The notes beneath the pieces are model-generated. The model saw only the letters and a program-made list of their open reading frames with translations, searched no databases and had not been told where the DNA came from. Below, piece by piece: positions 35,328 to 44,577 of a stretch of 49,570 nucleotides of DNA. The position numbers were made by a program, and so were the translations under genes. Positions within the stretch are counted from its first letter, which is position 1; each line of letters opens with the position of its first letter. The DNA is taken from assembly GCA_936914905.1 (NCBI GenBank), contig CAKZGI010000327.1, positions 1 through 49,570 of the forward strand, written 5' to 3'. The DNA is from an uncultured Trichormus sp. GTDB lineage: Bacteria > Cyanobacteriota > Cyanobacteriia > Cyanobacteriales > Nostocaceae.

Positions 35328-36197
35328 ACAATTTGTTTTGGCAAAAGAAAGCAAGGATCAGATATTAATCATTTTTTCCGTGGAGTTCTTAATGCTGTGT
35401 TTGATATGTTTCTTCATAAATTTTTTCCAGAACATAAAAAACATCATCTAACAACCAATGTTACAGAGAATATTAGAAAAACAATGCAAGATATTAAAGA
35501 ACAAATACTTCAATGTCGGAAATTAGTTAAAGGGGAATGGTTATATCGAGAATAGCAACCTATAAATGCTTGGGATAGAACTCGTTTAAATATTCTTTTA
35601 GTTGAACTAGGACACACTTTATCAATTCCCTTGTTGCTTGCCTCATGTGAAGTAGATCAGAAGGATTTTTCAGAGATAGTTAAAATCTTAGAGAGAACAT
35701 TTTTTAGATATAAATTAATATGTAATGAACATATAACTCCATTAGAGATTATTTCCTCTAAGGAAGCTATTAATATTCGCAAAAATTCCCAATTGTATAG
35801 CATTGAAACCCTAAGAACACAACTTAGTAAGTTGTTCCAATCAAAAGCTGGAGAACAAACTTTTAGAAATTCATTAACACTGCTTCAATATCAATGAACT
35901 GGTACAAGCAATAAACCGCTTGAGTATTTTCTTCTGTCTGTTGAATATTATTATCAATGGTATAAAAACGAAGCGAATAGAAAACCTGTATGTCATGAGA
36001 AAAGCAGAGTTTATGATTTTGCAGGAACATCTATTGAACACGTATACCCTCAGAATCCCGCTAATAGTGATAAGGATGGGGAGCAACCCGATTTTGTGAG
36101 GTGGGGTAAAAAGTGTGCGATCACTAAACCCAAAACAGGCATTGATAAAAATCATTTACCGTACGATCAAAATATTACATCTATATATATAGATTAA
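35328..36197 (+). pseudogene. DUF262/DUF1524 (GmrSD-like) restriction protein, C-terminal remnant
   Basis: One phase with two stops (TAG 35553-35555, TGA 35895-35897) encodes 'DINHFFRGVLNAVFDMFLHK', 'NAWDRTRLNILLVELGH', 'PLEYFLLSVEYYYQWYKNEA' and 'YDFAGTSIEHVYPQNP', the last being the His-containing signature of the DUF1524 HNH-like nuclease domain. GmrSD-type proteins with DUF262 plus DUF1524 are type IV restriction enzymes against modified DNA. The N-terminal DUF262 NTPase domain is absent. A defence gene therefore once sat in, or was inserted into, the nitrate locus. Confidence 0.7.
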
Positions 36198-36304
36198 GTG
36201 AAATTACTAGATAAATTTATCAGATGAGAGAAGTTGAGACAGACTGGTATTGTGGTCAAAGAAAGTAGTATTTCCAGAGAAAAAACAGGGAACGCCTACC
36301 ATTA

Positions 36305-36775
36305 ATGACAAAATATATATATTCAAGTCTTGATTTAAGCAAATGTTTGAAAGATTTCCAAGAGCAAGTTACGAAACCTTTAGGAATTAATAAAATTCCC
36401 GAATGGAATAGACAAACTTTTAAGGCCCATCAAGAAAAGATTAGAGAAGCTGCATCAATATGGATGAATTTATTTCTTCAGCAGTAGGAGAGCATGATAA
36501 AACTCTGGTTCAAGAAAGAAATTATCTTTTACGTCCCTATCGGGAAGAATGTTTGAATTATGCTGAAGTTTTAGCCAGTAAATTACCTATTGGTAGTAGA
36601 GCTATCGAAAGTTTAATCCGCCAAGTTGTCAATTTAAGAATGAAAGGAAACAGTAAATTTTGGTTAAAACAAAATGCGGAAATTATGTTACATTTTCGTT
36701 GTCAATGGATAGCTGGAAGTTGGCATAATTTCTGTAATTCCATTTTTACCTCTTTTATCCATCTTCAAACTGTCT
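36305..36775 (+). pseudogene. ISKra4-like transposase with internal deletion
   Basis: An N-terminal piece 'CLKDFQEQVTKPLGINKIPE', 'WNRQTFKAHQEKIREAASIW' is followed, in another phase, by a typical C-terminal piece 'RPYREECLNYAEVLASKLPI', 'GSRAIESLIRQVVNLRMKGN', 'FWLKQNAEIMLHFRCQWIAG'. The latter matches ISKra4-family transposases ('LPIGSGAVESAIRRVINLR...FW...AEAMLHLRC'). The central catalytic region is deleted. It ends about 50 bp before the first recognisable narB codons and may mark the insertion that truncated narB. Inverted repeats were not found. Confidence 0.65.
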
Positions 36776-36825
36776 AATATTTTAGACCTACAACTCCCAT
36801 TTAACAGAATTTTCTGTGCTAATAA

Positions 36826-38597
36826 ATATTCGATGCTAATTCGCGGTTTTGTATGTCTAGTGCGGTATCTGGATACATTCAGAGTTTTGGTGCTGATGGT
36901 CCTCCTTGTTGTTCCAATGATTTGGAATTAACTGATTGTGCTTTTTTAATTGGGACAAATACCGCAGAATGTCACCCAATTATTTTTGACAGATTGGCAA
37001 AATATTATAAAAAATCGTCACGTCAAAATGGTAGTTGTTGACCCGCATCACACTCCCACCGGAGAAGTCGCAGATTTACATTTAGCCATTCGTCCCGGTA
37101 CAGATATTGATTTATTCAATGGTATTGCCTATTTATTAGTGAAATGGAATTATATAGATACAGCTTTTATGGATGATTGCACTAGCAATTTTCCAGCTTA
37201 TGCAGAAGTAATTCGTTATTATTCTCCTGATGTAGTAGCCCGTCAATGTGGAATTAGAATTAGTGTTCAAGATTTAGAAAGAACGGCTAAATATTGGGGG
37301 AAAGCAAAATCTGTTCTTTCTATGTGGTCAATGGGGGTTAATCAATCTTCTAAAGGTACTGCAAAAGTTAGAACTATTATTAATTTACATTTGATGACTG
37401 GACAAATCCGTAAACCTGGTGCTGGTCCTTTTTTTTAAACTGGTCAACCTAATCCTATGGGAGGAAGAGAAGCCGGAGGTTTAGCACACTTGTTACCGGG
37501 ATATCGGTTAATACAAAATGACCAACATCGCACAGAAGTTGAGGAATTTTGGGGTTTAGAAAGAAAGGGGTAAAATTTCACCAATTTCAGGTTTAACTGC
37601 TTGGGATATGATTACTGGTTTAGAATCTGATCATGTTAAGTTATTATCGATTGCAGCAACTAATCCCTCTGTCAGTATGCCAGATTGAGAAAGGACTAAA
37701 AAAGCATTATTAAAATTGGCTTTTACGATTTATCAAGATGCTTATTATCTTACGGAAACTCCTGCTTATGCTCACCTTTTGCTACCTGCGGCACAATGGG
37801 GTGAAAAAACGGGAATTATGACTAATTCTGAACGTCGTGTCACTCTATGTCAGAGTTTTAATCAACCACCAAGGGAAGCAAAACCTAACTGGGAAATTTT
37901 CGCGGAAGTGGGAAGAAGATTAGGTTTTGCTGATAAGTTTGCTTTTAATTATTCTGTGGAAGTTTATGTTGAGTTTGTACAATTAACTCGTCAGCGTCCT
38001 TGTGATATGTCGGGTTTGAGTCATGAATTTTTAGCAGCACAAGGACCGACTCATTGGCCATATTCCCAAGATAATAATTCAGAAACTAAACGTTTATATA
38101 CCAATAAAAGCTTTGATACCCCAGATGGAGGCGCTAAGTTTGGTGCATTTTACTCTAAAGTACTAGCAGAACCACCTGATCCTGATTATCTTTTTGTATT
38201 AAAAACGGACCGATTATATGGACATCGGCACATCTAAACTCGCACAGGTAGGATTGATAAAATTCGCCAAATGCACCCAGAACCGTTTATAGAAATTCAT
38301 CCCCGTGATGCAGCACAGTTGGGTATTATTGATCATCAATTGGTGGAGGTGCGATCGCGTCGCGGTTTAGGCAAGTTTCCTGCTAACATCACTAAGGCTA
38401 TTTCTCCTGGGACAGTGTTTGTACCCATGCACAGGGGTTCTTTATGGGCTGATAATGCAGAAGCTAATACTCTTACCCACCCACAATCTTGTCCAGATTC
38501 TCTCCAACCTGAATTAAAAGCTTGTGCTGTGCAACTAATACCGGTTAATGTAGAAACTACTACCGAAAATTATCAGCTTTTGTCCTCACAGTGGTAA
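36826..38597 (+). pseudogene. narB: assimilatory nitrate reductase, 5'-truncated and multiply broken
   Basis: The catalytic Mo-bis-MGD subunit of ferredoxin-nitrate reductase. Homology begins at '[20 protein letters not shown]', so the first roughly 130-150 residues, with the [4Fe-4S] cysteines, are missing. Later blocks: '[20 protein letters not shown]', '[20 protein letters not shown]', '[20 protein letters not shown]', 'AHLLLPAAQWGEKTGIMTNS', '[16 protein letters not shown]'. Lesions: frameshift in an A-run near 37010, TAA 37436-37438, frameshift near 37570, TGA 37686-37688, TAA 38235-38237. The organism could not reduce nitrate with this copy. Confidence 0.93.
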
Positions 38598-39100
38598 GCT
38601 ACTATGTATATTCACAATCAGGAATTACTGATTTAACCATAGTAAATTATCAATACTTCTGATTATTTTTTCTGATACTTAAAGGTGAGCATTCAGCTAA
38701 TGCCTAACGGCACGCTACGCGAGCAGCCATCAGCAGTCAGCTTTTTCAGGCTAAAGCCAAAAATATCTATTTGATAATTAACCATTTCTCAAACATTCTG
38801 ACTCCTGACTCCTGACTTCTTACACTTAAACTTATAGAATTAGGATATTTGTTGAGTCTTGACTCTGAATCATCAACTATTAAGATTGAAAAATTAAATT
38901 TTTTTCCAGTCGCAAAGTTTGTTAAATTAGGAAATACTATTATCTTTTCTATCCTGTAGATTTATCTATGAGGATTTTTCTTTTTTTTATTTTTGTAGTT
39001 TTTAACTTGCAGCCTCTTCCATATTGCAGAAAGTACAAAATTTAGTTACTTTCTCCATCTACAGAAAGATTTTTACTGCTGACTGCTGCTGTAACTTTAA
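38598..39100. other. spacer with dispersed repeat
   Basis: No gene. It contains family A repeat copy 2 (38689-38823) and AT-rich sequence before the PsiE-like gene. Confidence 0.5.
38689..38823 (+). repeat. dispersed repeat family A, copy 2
   Basis: About 85-90 percent identical by eye to 12025-12146: the same order of 'CTAATGCCTAACGGCACGCT', 'CAGCCATCAGCAGTCAGCTT', 'ATTTGATAATTAACCA' and tandem GACTCCT heptamers. Confidence 0.75.
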
Positions 39101-39577
39101 ATGGGGTCTATCAAAAAAATGAAAAAACTAATCAAACAGTTGATACAAGCTATCAGTGATGAAAATTTTAGGTATTTGATAGAAAATGTAGAGGTAGTAG
39201 TATCAAAATTGTTATCTCTCCTGATGGTGCTAGTCATTTTTACAGTTTTAGCCGACTTAGCTATATTTATAGTCAAGGAAATACTTTCCCAATCAGAAGG
39301 AAGTTTTAATCAGAATTTGTTTAAAGTATTTGGGTTATTTCTCAATGTTTTGATTGCTTTAGAAATTTTAGAGAACATCAATGGTTATCTAAAAAAGCAC
39401 GTTTTACAAGTTGAATTAGTTATTGTAACTTCGTTAATTGCTATTGCCAGAAAAATCATTATCCTTGATTTAAAAGTAAATGATGGTATAGAAATTATTG
39501 GTTTAGGAGTTACTATTCTTGCCCTATCAATTAGTTATTTTATAATTCGCAGTAGCAACTCCAAAACAGAACATTAA
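39101..39577 (+). CDS. PsiE-like membrane protein
   Basis: 158 residues (or 152 if Met at 39119 is used) of the phosphate-starvation-inducible PsiE family, function unknown. Four hydrophobic segments: about residues 36-60 ('LLSLLMVLVIFTVLADLAIF'), 74-92, 104-118 and 130-150. Landmarks are 'LEILENINGYLKKHVLQVEL' and 'VTSLIAIARKIIILDLK', typical of PsiE. No Pho box was seen. It is intact between narB and nitrate-reductase-associated pseudogenes. Confidence 0.8.
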   Translation: MGSIKKMKKLIKQLIQAISDENFRYLIENVEVVVSKLLSLLMVLVIFTVLADLAIFIVKEILSQSEGSFNQNLFKVFGLFLNVLIALEILENINGYLKKHVLQVELVIVTSLIAIARKIIILDLKVNDGIEIIGLGVTILALSISYFIIRSSNSKTEH

Positions 39578-39707
39578 ACTAGAACGGATTTTAATCGGAT
39601 AACCAATAATTCCTTGATGCTCAACACTGCCTGATTTACTGTTAGAATCAATCCCAAATAGTTCGACTAAGACTGACGAAAGTCAAAAATTCAAAATCCA
39701 AAATCAG

Positions 39708-40144
39708 ATGACAGAATTATTTGCATTTGAAGGTGACTTTGTTGATAATTTACGTTGCATACCAATGCAGGTACCTTACAAATTAGATACCTGTGGTATC
39801 AAGCTAAGATTGTCTGATTGGAATCGAATCTATCAGAACGTGCTAATTTAGTCGAATTACCTTGTTCTACTGCAACAGAGATTCAATCTCATCAAGAGTA
39901 TCTACAAAATTTAATTTTGGAACTTACAGGGACACCAGCTACCAAATTACCTGTTGAATCTCTTCCCCCTTGGATGAATACTACGACTGTACCACCTAGC
40001 CTTGAGGAGAAACTACAAGAAATTACCTTGCAACAGTGGGGAATATTAACTCCATTACAACAGTTTGTCCTAATTAAACTTAGCCGTTAGGGACATGAAA
40101 ACAAAAATTTTCCCAAAGCAATGGCAGAATTTAATCTGCTTTAG
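39708..40144 (+). pseudogene. nitrate-reductase-associated protein, frameshifted
   Basis: Starts 'MTELFAFEGDFVDNLRCIPM', 'QVPYKLDTCGIKLRLSDWN'. A one-base shift near 39825 leads into 'LSERANLVELPCSTATEIQ', 'LTGTPATKLPVESLPPWMNT' and 'LTPLQQFVLIKLSR', then an in-frame TAG (40088-40090) and the natural tail 'GHENKNFPKAMAEFNLL' to TAG 40142-40144. This is the conserved cyanobacterial nitrate-reductase-associated family found beside narB. Two lesions, matching the loss of narB itself. Confidence 0.85.
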
Positions 40145-40183
40145 CCAGTACTGGTTTACTATTGTGCTTTATCCATATGGTCT

Positions 40184-40354
40184 TAAGTGGTAAAACCACT
40201 ATAAATTGACGAATTTAGCATTTTGTATTTTGAATTGGAGCAAAGCTACAGTTGGTGAAGTTATAGTGTATTTATCAATGGTGCTACTGTTAATAAGGCT
40301 AAAGTTAAGCCTACTACCAATACCAAAACATTTGATAGGGTGGCGTAAGCCATA
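40184..40354. repeat. small hairpin and dispersed repeat upstream of the FHA-PrsW gene
   Basis: A hairpin AGTGG-TAAAA-CCACT is near 40184-40200. The GGGTGGCGTAAGCCATA repeat (copy 4) is at 40337-40354, 30 bp before the next start codon. Confidence 0.45.
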
Positions 40355-40383
40355 GAATTTGTTTAGACACACTCACTAATTCG

Positions 40384-41754
40384 ATGACAGGCAAAAACGC
40401 AAGACATAATGCATTTCTGCGGCTAGTGTCTAGTAAGGTCGTAGCTTCTGGGTCAGAATATCGCTACTCATTGCTTCCCAATCAAGAAATGGTCATTGGA
40501 CGCGACCCTAGCTGCCAAGTTGTCTTGGATGCCATAATGTACCGGATGGTATCTCGTCGTCATGCGGTGGTTCGTCCTCTGTCTTTATCTCCAGATAGTA
40601 GATTCAGTTGGGTAATTTGCGATTTGAATAGTGCCAATGGCACTTTTTTAAATGGACAATTGTTACAAGGTTCTCAAGAATTGCACCAAGGCGATCACAT
40701 TTCCTTGGGTGCTGATGGGCCACAATTCATCTTTGAGTATGAATTCGTCCCTCAACCGACAGTAATGAGGATTAACCAAGGCACAGTCATAGCATCTGCC
40801 AAAAATCAGCAACGGCAATCTCAGCATGACTCAGTTAGCTTCACACAACTATTTCCAATTATTTCCACTGGTAAAGATTTAACTCGCAAAGCTTACCTTG
40901 TACCGGGAATATTAACAGTTATCTTTGTAGTGCTTATGTTTGGTACCGTAGGCAATCCCCAAGCAAATCAAGTAATTGTCGGGTCTTACATAGCCTCTGC
41001 TGCTTACTATTTTGTCTACCAACTTTGCGGTAAACAGAAGCCTTGGTGGATACTGATTGCTATGGCATTGAGTACAATGCTAATTTTGCTCAGTCCTTTA
41101 TTAGATTTTTTTATCTTTGTATTTCGTGTAGTTCTTCCTGGTAATTTACCTTCATCTCAAGAGTCAATTACCTTCACAGAATTACTGCTGAGAATGTTTT
41201 TTGGCGCTGGTTTGATGGAGGAATTTCTCAAGGCTTTACCCGTTTTAGGTGCATATTTTATGGGTAACTCCTTGCCATCACCTTGGCGAGAACGTATAGG
41301 TGTGTGGGAACCTCTAGATGGTATTTTGCTGGGAACTGCTTCAGCTGTAGGTTTCACTTTGCTGGAAACTCTTGGTCAATATGTACCAGTCATTACCCAA
41401 AATGTCACCCAACAATCAGGGGTAGGTGCTGGTCAATTAGTGGGTTTGCAACTACTAATTCCCCGCATTTTAGGTTCTGTTGCTGGACACATGGCTTACA
41501 GCGGCTATTTGGGTTATTTTATCGGGTTAGCGGTTCTGAAGCCATTGATGGGTTGGCAGATTCTCGCGGTTGGTTATTTGAGTGCTTCTGCCCTCCATGC
41601 TTTGTGGAATGCTACAGGTTCTATTAATGCCTTGCTATTGGTTATTGTCGGGGTTTTATCTTACGCTTTTTTGATGGCTGCCATCCTCAAAGCACGAGTC
41701 CTATCACCAACGCGATCACAAAATTTTGCTACTCGTTTTCTCGAACCAAAATAA
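40384..41754 (+). CDS. FHA domain fused to a PrsW-type intramembrane protease
   Basis: 456 residues. The N-terminal FHA domain (about 12-125: 'LLPNQEMVIGRDPSCQVVLD', 'VSRRHAVVRP', 'DLNSANGTFLNGQ') has the phosphothreonine-binding Arg, Ser and Asn in place. About 170-455 form 8 or 9 membrane helices of the PrsW/CPBP-like protease fold, with active-site motifs 'LMEEFLKALPVL' (EExxK), 'FTLLETLGQY', 'GHMAYSGYLGY' and 'ALHALWNATG'. It should cut membrane substrates in response to phosphorylation read by the FHA domain (inference). It faces the CHAT-FHA/PP2C series with a heptamer-repeat spacer between. Confidence 0.9.
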   Translation: MTGKNARHNAFLRLVSSKVVASGSEYRYSLLPNQEMVIGRDPSCQVVLDAIMYRMVSRRHAVVRPLSLSPDSRFSWVICDLNSANGTFLNGQLLQGSQELHQGDHISLGADGPQFIFEYEFVPQPTVMRINQGTVIASAKNQQRQSQHDSVSFTQLFPIISTGKDLTRKAYLVPGILTVIFVVLMFGTVGNPQANQVIVGSYIASAAYYFVYQLCGKQKPWWILIAMALSTMLILLSPLLDFFIFVFRVVLPGNLPSSQESITFTELLLRMFFGAGLMEEFLKALPVLGAYFMGNSLPSPWRERIGVWEPLDGILLGTASAVGFTLLETLGQYVPVITQNVTQQSGVGAGQLVGLQLLIPRILGSVAGHMAYSGYLGYFIGLAVLKPLMGWQILAVGYLSASALHALWNATGSINALLLVIVGVLSYAFLMAAILKARVLSPTRSQNFATRFLEPK

Positions 41755-42108
41755 AACTTTGATTGGTTATTAGTGATTGGTAATTGGTTATTAGTTATTA
41801 GTTAGGAGATAGGAAGTTAGGAGACAGGAGGCAGAAATTTTTTAATTCATTTTTCCCCATCTTTCCCATCTTCCCCATCTTCCCCATCTTCCCAACTCCC
41901 CATTAGTTGCTGCTCTAATCACATTCTATATGTTAGGATAGATGGGTACTTATTCCAATTCGTCTATATCTAGACTAGAATGGATAAATCATGAATAAAA
42001 GATGAAAATAGAGCGGAAAAATATTTAGACACAGAAGAATAGCGCTACAAAGAATTGCAAATAATGGACATCTGAATTTAATCAAAACCTGTTAATTAGG
42101 GCATAATT
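41755..42108. other. short tandem repeats between convergent genes
   Basis: ATTGGTTATTAGT-type and TTCCCCATC tandem units fill 41760-41905. The remaining AT-rich sequence to 42108 contains no gene. Long pyrimidine-rich runs here could act as transcription barriers. Confidence 0.5.
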
Positions 42109-42750
42109 TCAGGATTCATTCTCGGAGTCAGAAATTTCTTTGAAGGCATATTGAGCGATCGCAAAAGCCGCTTTTGCTTGCTCTATTTCTGATAAGCCTG
42201 TCCATCCTCGATTTTCAATATTGCTGATTATAACGGCCAATTTATTTTGGTCATAACTCCGCATTGCGGGTTCAACATGACGGACTAAAACAAGTAAATC
42301 TTCTGTTCCGAAATTTGGCAGCAAAGCTTGAACACATTCGACTAATTGTTCAGTTGCTGATAGTTCTAAATTGATAATTTCTAAGGCTTTTTGAGCGATG
42401 GTGTTCAGCCAATTTGAGGGGACAAAAGCAGCAAAAACACTGTTTAAACTTGATTGTAGCCTCTGAGTAGGCTGTTCATCATGATCAGTTTTAGAATGGT
42501 AGACTTGAGACCAGATAGTATCTAAATTATGATAAAAATCTTGCGATCCCCTAGTCAAGTCTTCCCCTAGTAAATAATCGCATCCAAATTGTTGCTCTAG
42601 TTCGTTAAAATAAGCTTCAGATTGCTCATCTACCAAATTCCAGGGATAAGTCCCATCTTCTGGCTGTAGTAGTGTTTCTAATATCTCTAAATCCATTCGA
42701 GATGGTAAAAAGTTACAAGTATCTAAACCATTAGTTTTATTAATCATCAT
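42109..42750 (-). CDS. hypothetical protein downstream of CHAT-FHA
   Basis: A 213-residue acidic soluble protein, family not recognised. It is mainly helical with two regions: an N-terminal acidic part ('MDLEILETLLQPEDGTYPW', 'FGCDYLLGEDLTRGSQDFY') and a C-terminal helical part ('QKALEIINLELSATEQLVEC', 'TGLSEIEQAKAAFAIAQYAF'). No signal or membrane segment. It follows the CHAT-FHA gene on the same strand after 137 bp and may be its partner, substrate or inhibitor; this is inferred from position only. Confidence 0.65.
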   Translation of the reverse strand: MMINKTNGLDTCNFLPSRMDLEILETLLQPEDGTYPWNLVDEQSEAYFNELEQQFGCDYLLGEDLTRGSQDFYHNLDTIWSQVYHSKTDHDEQPTQRLQSSLNSVFAAFVPSNWLNTIAQKALEIINLELSATEQLVECVQALLPNFGTEDLLVLVRHVEPAMRSYDQNKLAVIISNIENRGWTGLSEIEQAKAAFAIAQYAFKEISDSENES

Positions 42751-42887
42751 CTCACCTCATAATTCATTAGCCCTATTGACAGCTACAACTGGAAAAATCA
42801 AATTTCCGCAAAAAACAATTCAGTTGTCAGTTGTTAGTTATTATTCTCCCCAATCTCCCTCATCACCCCCCAGTCACCAGTCACCAG

Positions 42888-44468
42888 TCACCTATCACCT
42901 TCAATCAAAAATTCCCATGTTTCCCCTTTGATGCTGCCAAATTTTAACTGCATTCCCGACAACAAAGGTACTTCTTCACGGAGGATTTGTTGCCAACCAT
43001 TGGCGCTCAAACACCACGTTGTACCATAAGTAGAGAAATCCTGCAAATAATAAGTGGTGATAGATTCACCACCAATGAAAATATTCCGACAGAGGATTTC
43101 AGCATGACGTTTGGAAACATACAGTTCAGGAAGAACAATATCATTGTCTTTGGTGCGACCAATACGGGTGACACCTGAACGCAATAACCAAGTTTTACCT
43201 TCTGGTGAAAGTGATCGTAAAGATGCTGTGGGTTTGGGTGAATTAATCCCTGAGATAGCAGTATCTGGTAATTCCGTAATTTCTTCATCAACACTTTTTA
43301 TCAAGTCACCATGAAAATCTGGATGTAGGTAAAGAACTGGTAATGTCCAAGCAGGTTGATTGAACTTATATATTGTTAACAGTTCTTGCCTGGCTCCTGC
43401 CACTGCTTCATCAATTGGTTTACGTGATCGCAATGCTTCTGTAAAAGCTTGAATAAAACTTTGACTTTCTTGGTCAGCAATTTCATCCCGCATCGCTAGT
43501 ACTGCAGGTACACCATGACGGATTAGCACTTCTGCCAAACTACTAGCAGGTATAACTTGTTGATTAATTGCCGCTGGCTGCGCTCCCCAACAGGCGTTAA
43601 AAACCCCCAGTTTTACACCTGTACGGGTTAAAACTTGTGCTAATTCAATCCCATTGAGGGACATATTTGCACCCAAAAACAATAAACCACCATCAGCAGC
43701 AGGTAAACCATGTCCTGCGAAGAAAAAGACATTGTATACTTTTGTTTCTAACTCTTGAATTAGCTGTTGTGGAGTAGGTTGCAGGAGTGTTTTCACCATA
43801 CAACCTGCTACAGAATTTGTCTCAGATGGACTAGATTCTGACAAAATTTTTTCCAGAATAGCGGCTTCTTTTTCTAATTGTAGATTGTCATCATGACCTA
43901 ACACTAATAAAACATTTAAAGTCGGATCTGTTTGCAAATTAGGCAGGGGTTCAACTTCACTAATAGTCCGACTAAATAAAATATCTTGGCAAAGAGATAT
44001 TGCCGATTGGCCAGGTTCGCGTTGCATAATTTCCCAAGGCAGAGCAATCAGATCAGGGTCACGAATTTCTAATCGAAAGCGCAGACGCTTATTTTGACCC
44101 ATGGCCATACCGCGACTGCGTTCTAGACTACCAAGAATTGCCCCATCAAAGACCCAACGCCATAAACTTATACCCAGAGATTGCATCAACCGACTACTGT
44201 AAGGACTAGTAGTTTGACCGGTCAAGGGCGAACTCATTTCAATAGGTAATGTATTTACACCTGGTATTGTCGAAACCGAAGCAATATCTAGGGGACTATG
44301 ACCAGCAAACATCTGCTGCCATTCTTGCCAAATTTGGCCAAGTTCAGGAGGAAAAACACAGTCACGCAAAACATAACCACTGGTATAGGGAGCTTTGACC
44401 ACCCAAATAGCGAAGTTATCAGTGCCAGTATTTACCAAAGGAGCGATCGCCACATTCAGGCAGGACAT
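42888..44468 (-). CDS. CHAT (caspase-like) protease with C-terminal FHA domain
   Basis: 526 residues. The CHAT peptidase domain (about 100-390) keeps the catalytic dyad: His253 in 'FFAGHG' and Cys293 in 'FNACWG', plus 'VPAVLAMRDEIADQESQSFI'. A FHA domain follows (about 425-520: 'GVTRIGRTKDNDIVLPELYV', 'SKRHAEILC', then 'LQDFSTYGTTW'); Arg, Ser and His are kept, but the usual Asn of 'xNGT' is Tyr-Gly-Thr. CHAT proteases act in bacterial caspase-like and defence pathways. FHA fusion suggests phospho-dependent targeting. It lies 109 bp downstream of the PP2C gene on the same strand. Confidence 0.9.
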   Translation of the reverse strand: MSCLNVAIAPLVNTGTDNFAIWVVKAPYTSGYVLRDCVFPPELGQIWQEWQQMFAGHSPLDIASVSTIPGVNTLPIEMSSPLTGQTTSPYSSRLMQSLGISLWRWVFDGAILGSLERSRGMAMGQNKRLRFRLEIRDPDLIALPWEIMQREPGQSAISLCQDILFSRTISEVEPLPNLQTDPTLNVLLVLGHDDNLQLEKEAAILEKILSESSPSETNSVAGCMVKTLLQPTPQQLIQELETKVYNVFFFAGHGLPAADGGLLFLGANMSLNGIELAQVLTRTGVKLGVFNACWGAQPAAINQQVIPASSLAEVLIRHGVPAVLAMRDEIADQESQSFIQAFTEALRSRKPIDEAVAGARQELLTIYKFNQPAWTLPVLYLHPDFHGDLIKSVDEEITELPDTAISGINSPKPTASLRSLSPEGKTWLLRSGVTRIGRTKDNDIVLPELYVSKRHAEILCRNIFIGGESITTYYLQDFSTYGTTWCLSANGWQQILREEVPLLSGMQLKFGSIKGETWEFLIEGDR

Positions 44469-44577
44469 GGATTCAGGAAACTAAACTCTAAAAACCAACA
44501 AGCAAATTTTGTTCAGAAAGTGAATTTTTGATTTTGTTCTTCACCTGAATTATCATATCCCATGACGGTGATGATAA

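Noticed and set aside
41283-41627. 114-codon frame inside the FHA-PrsW gene
   Set aside because: Alternate-phase shadow of the membrane protease domain.
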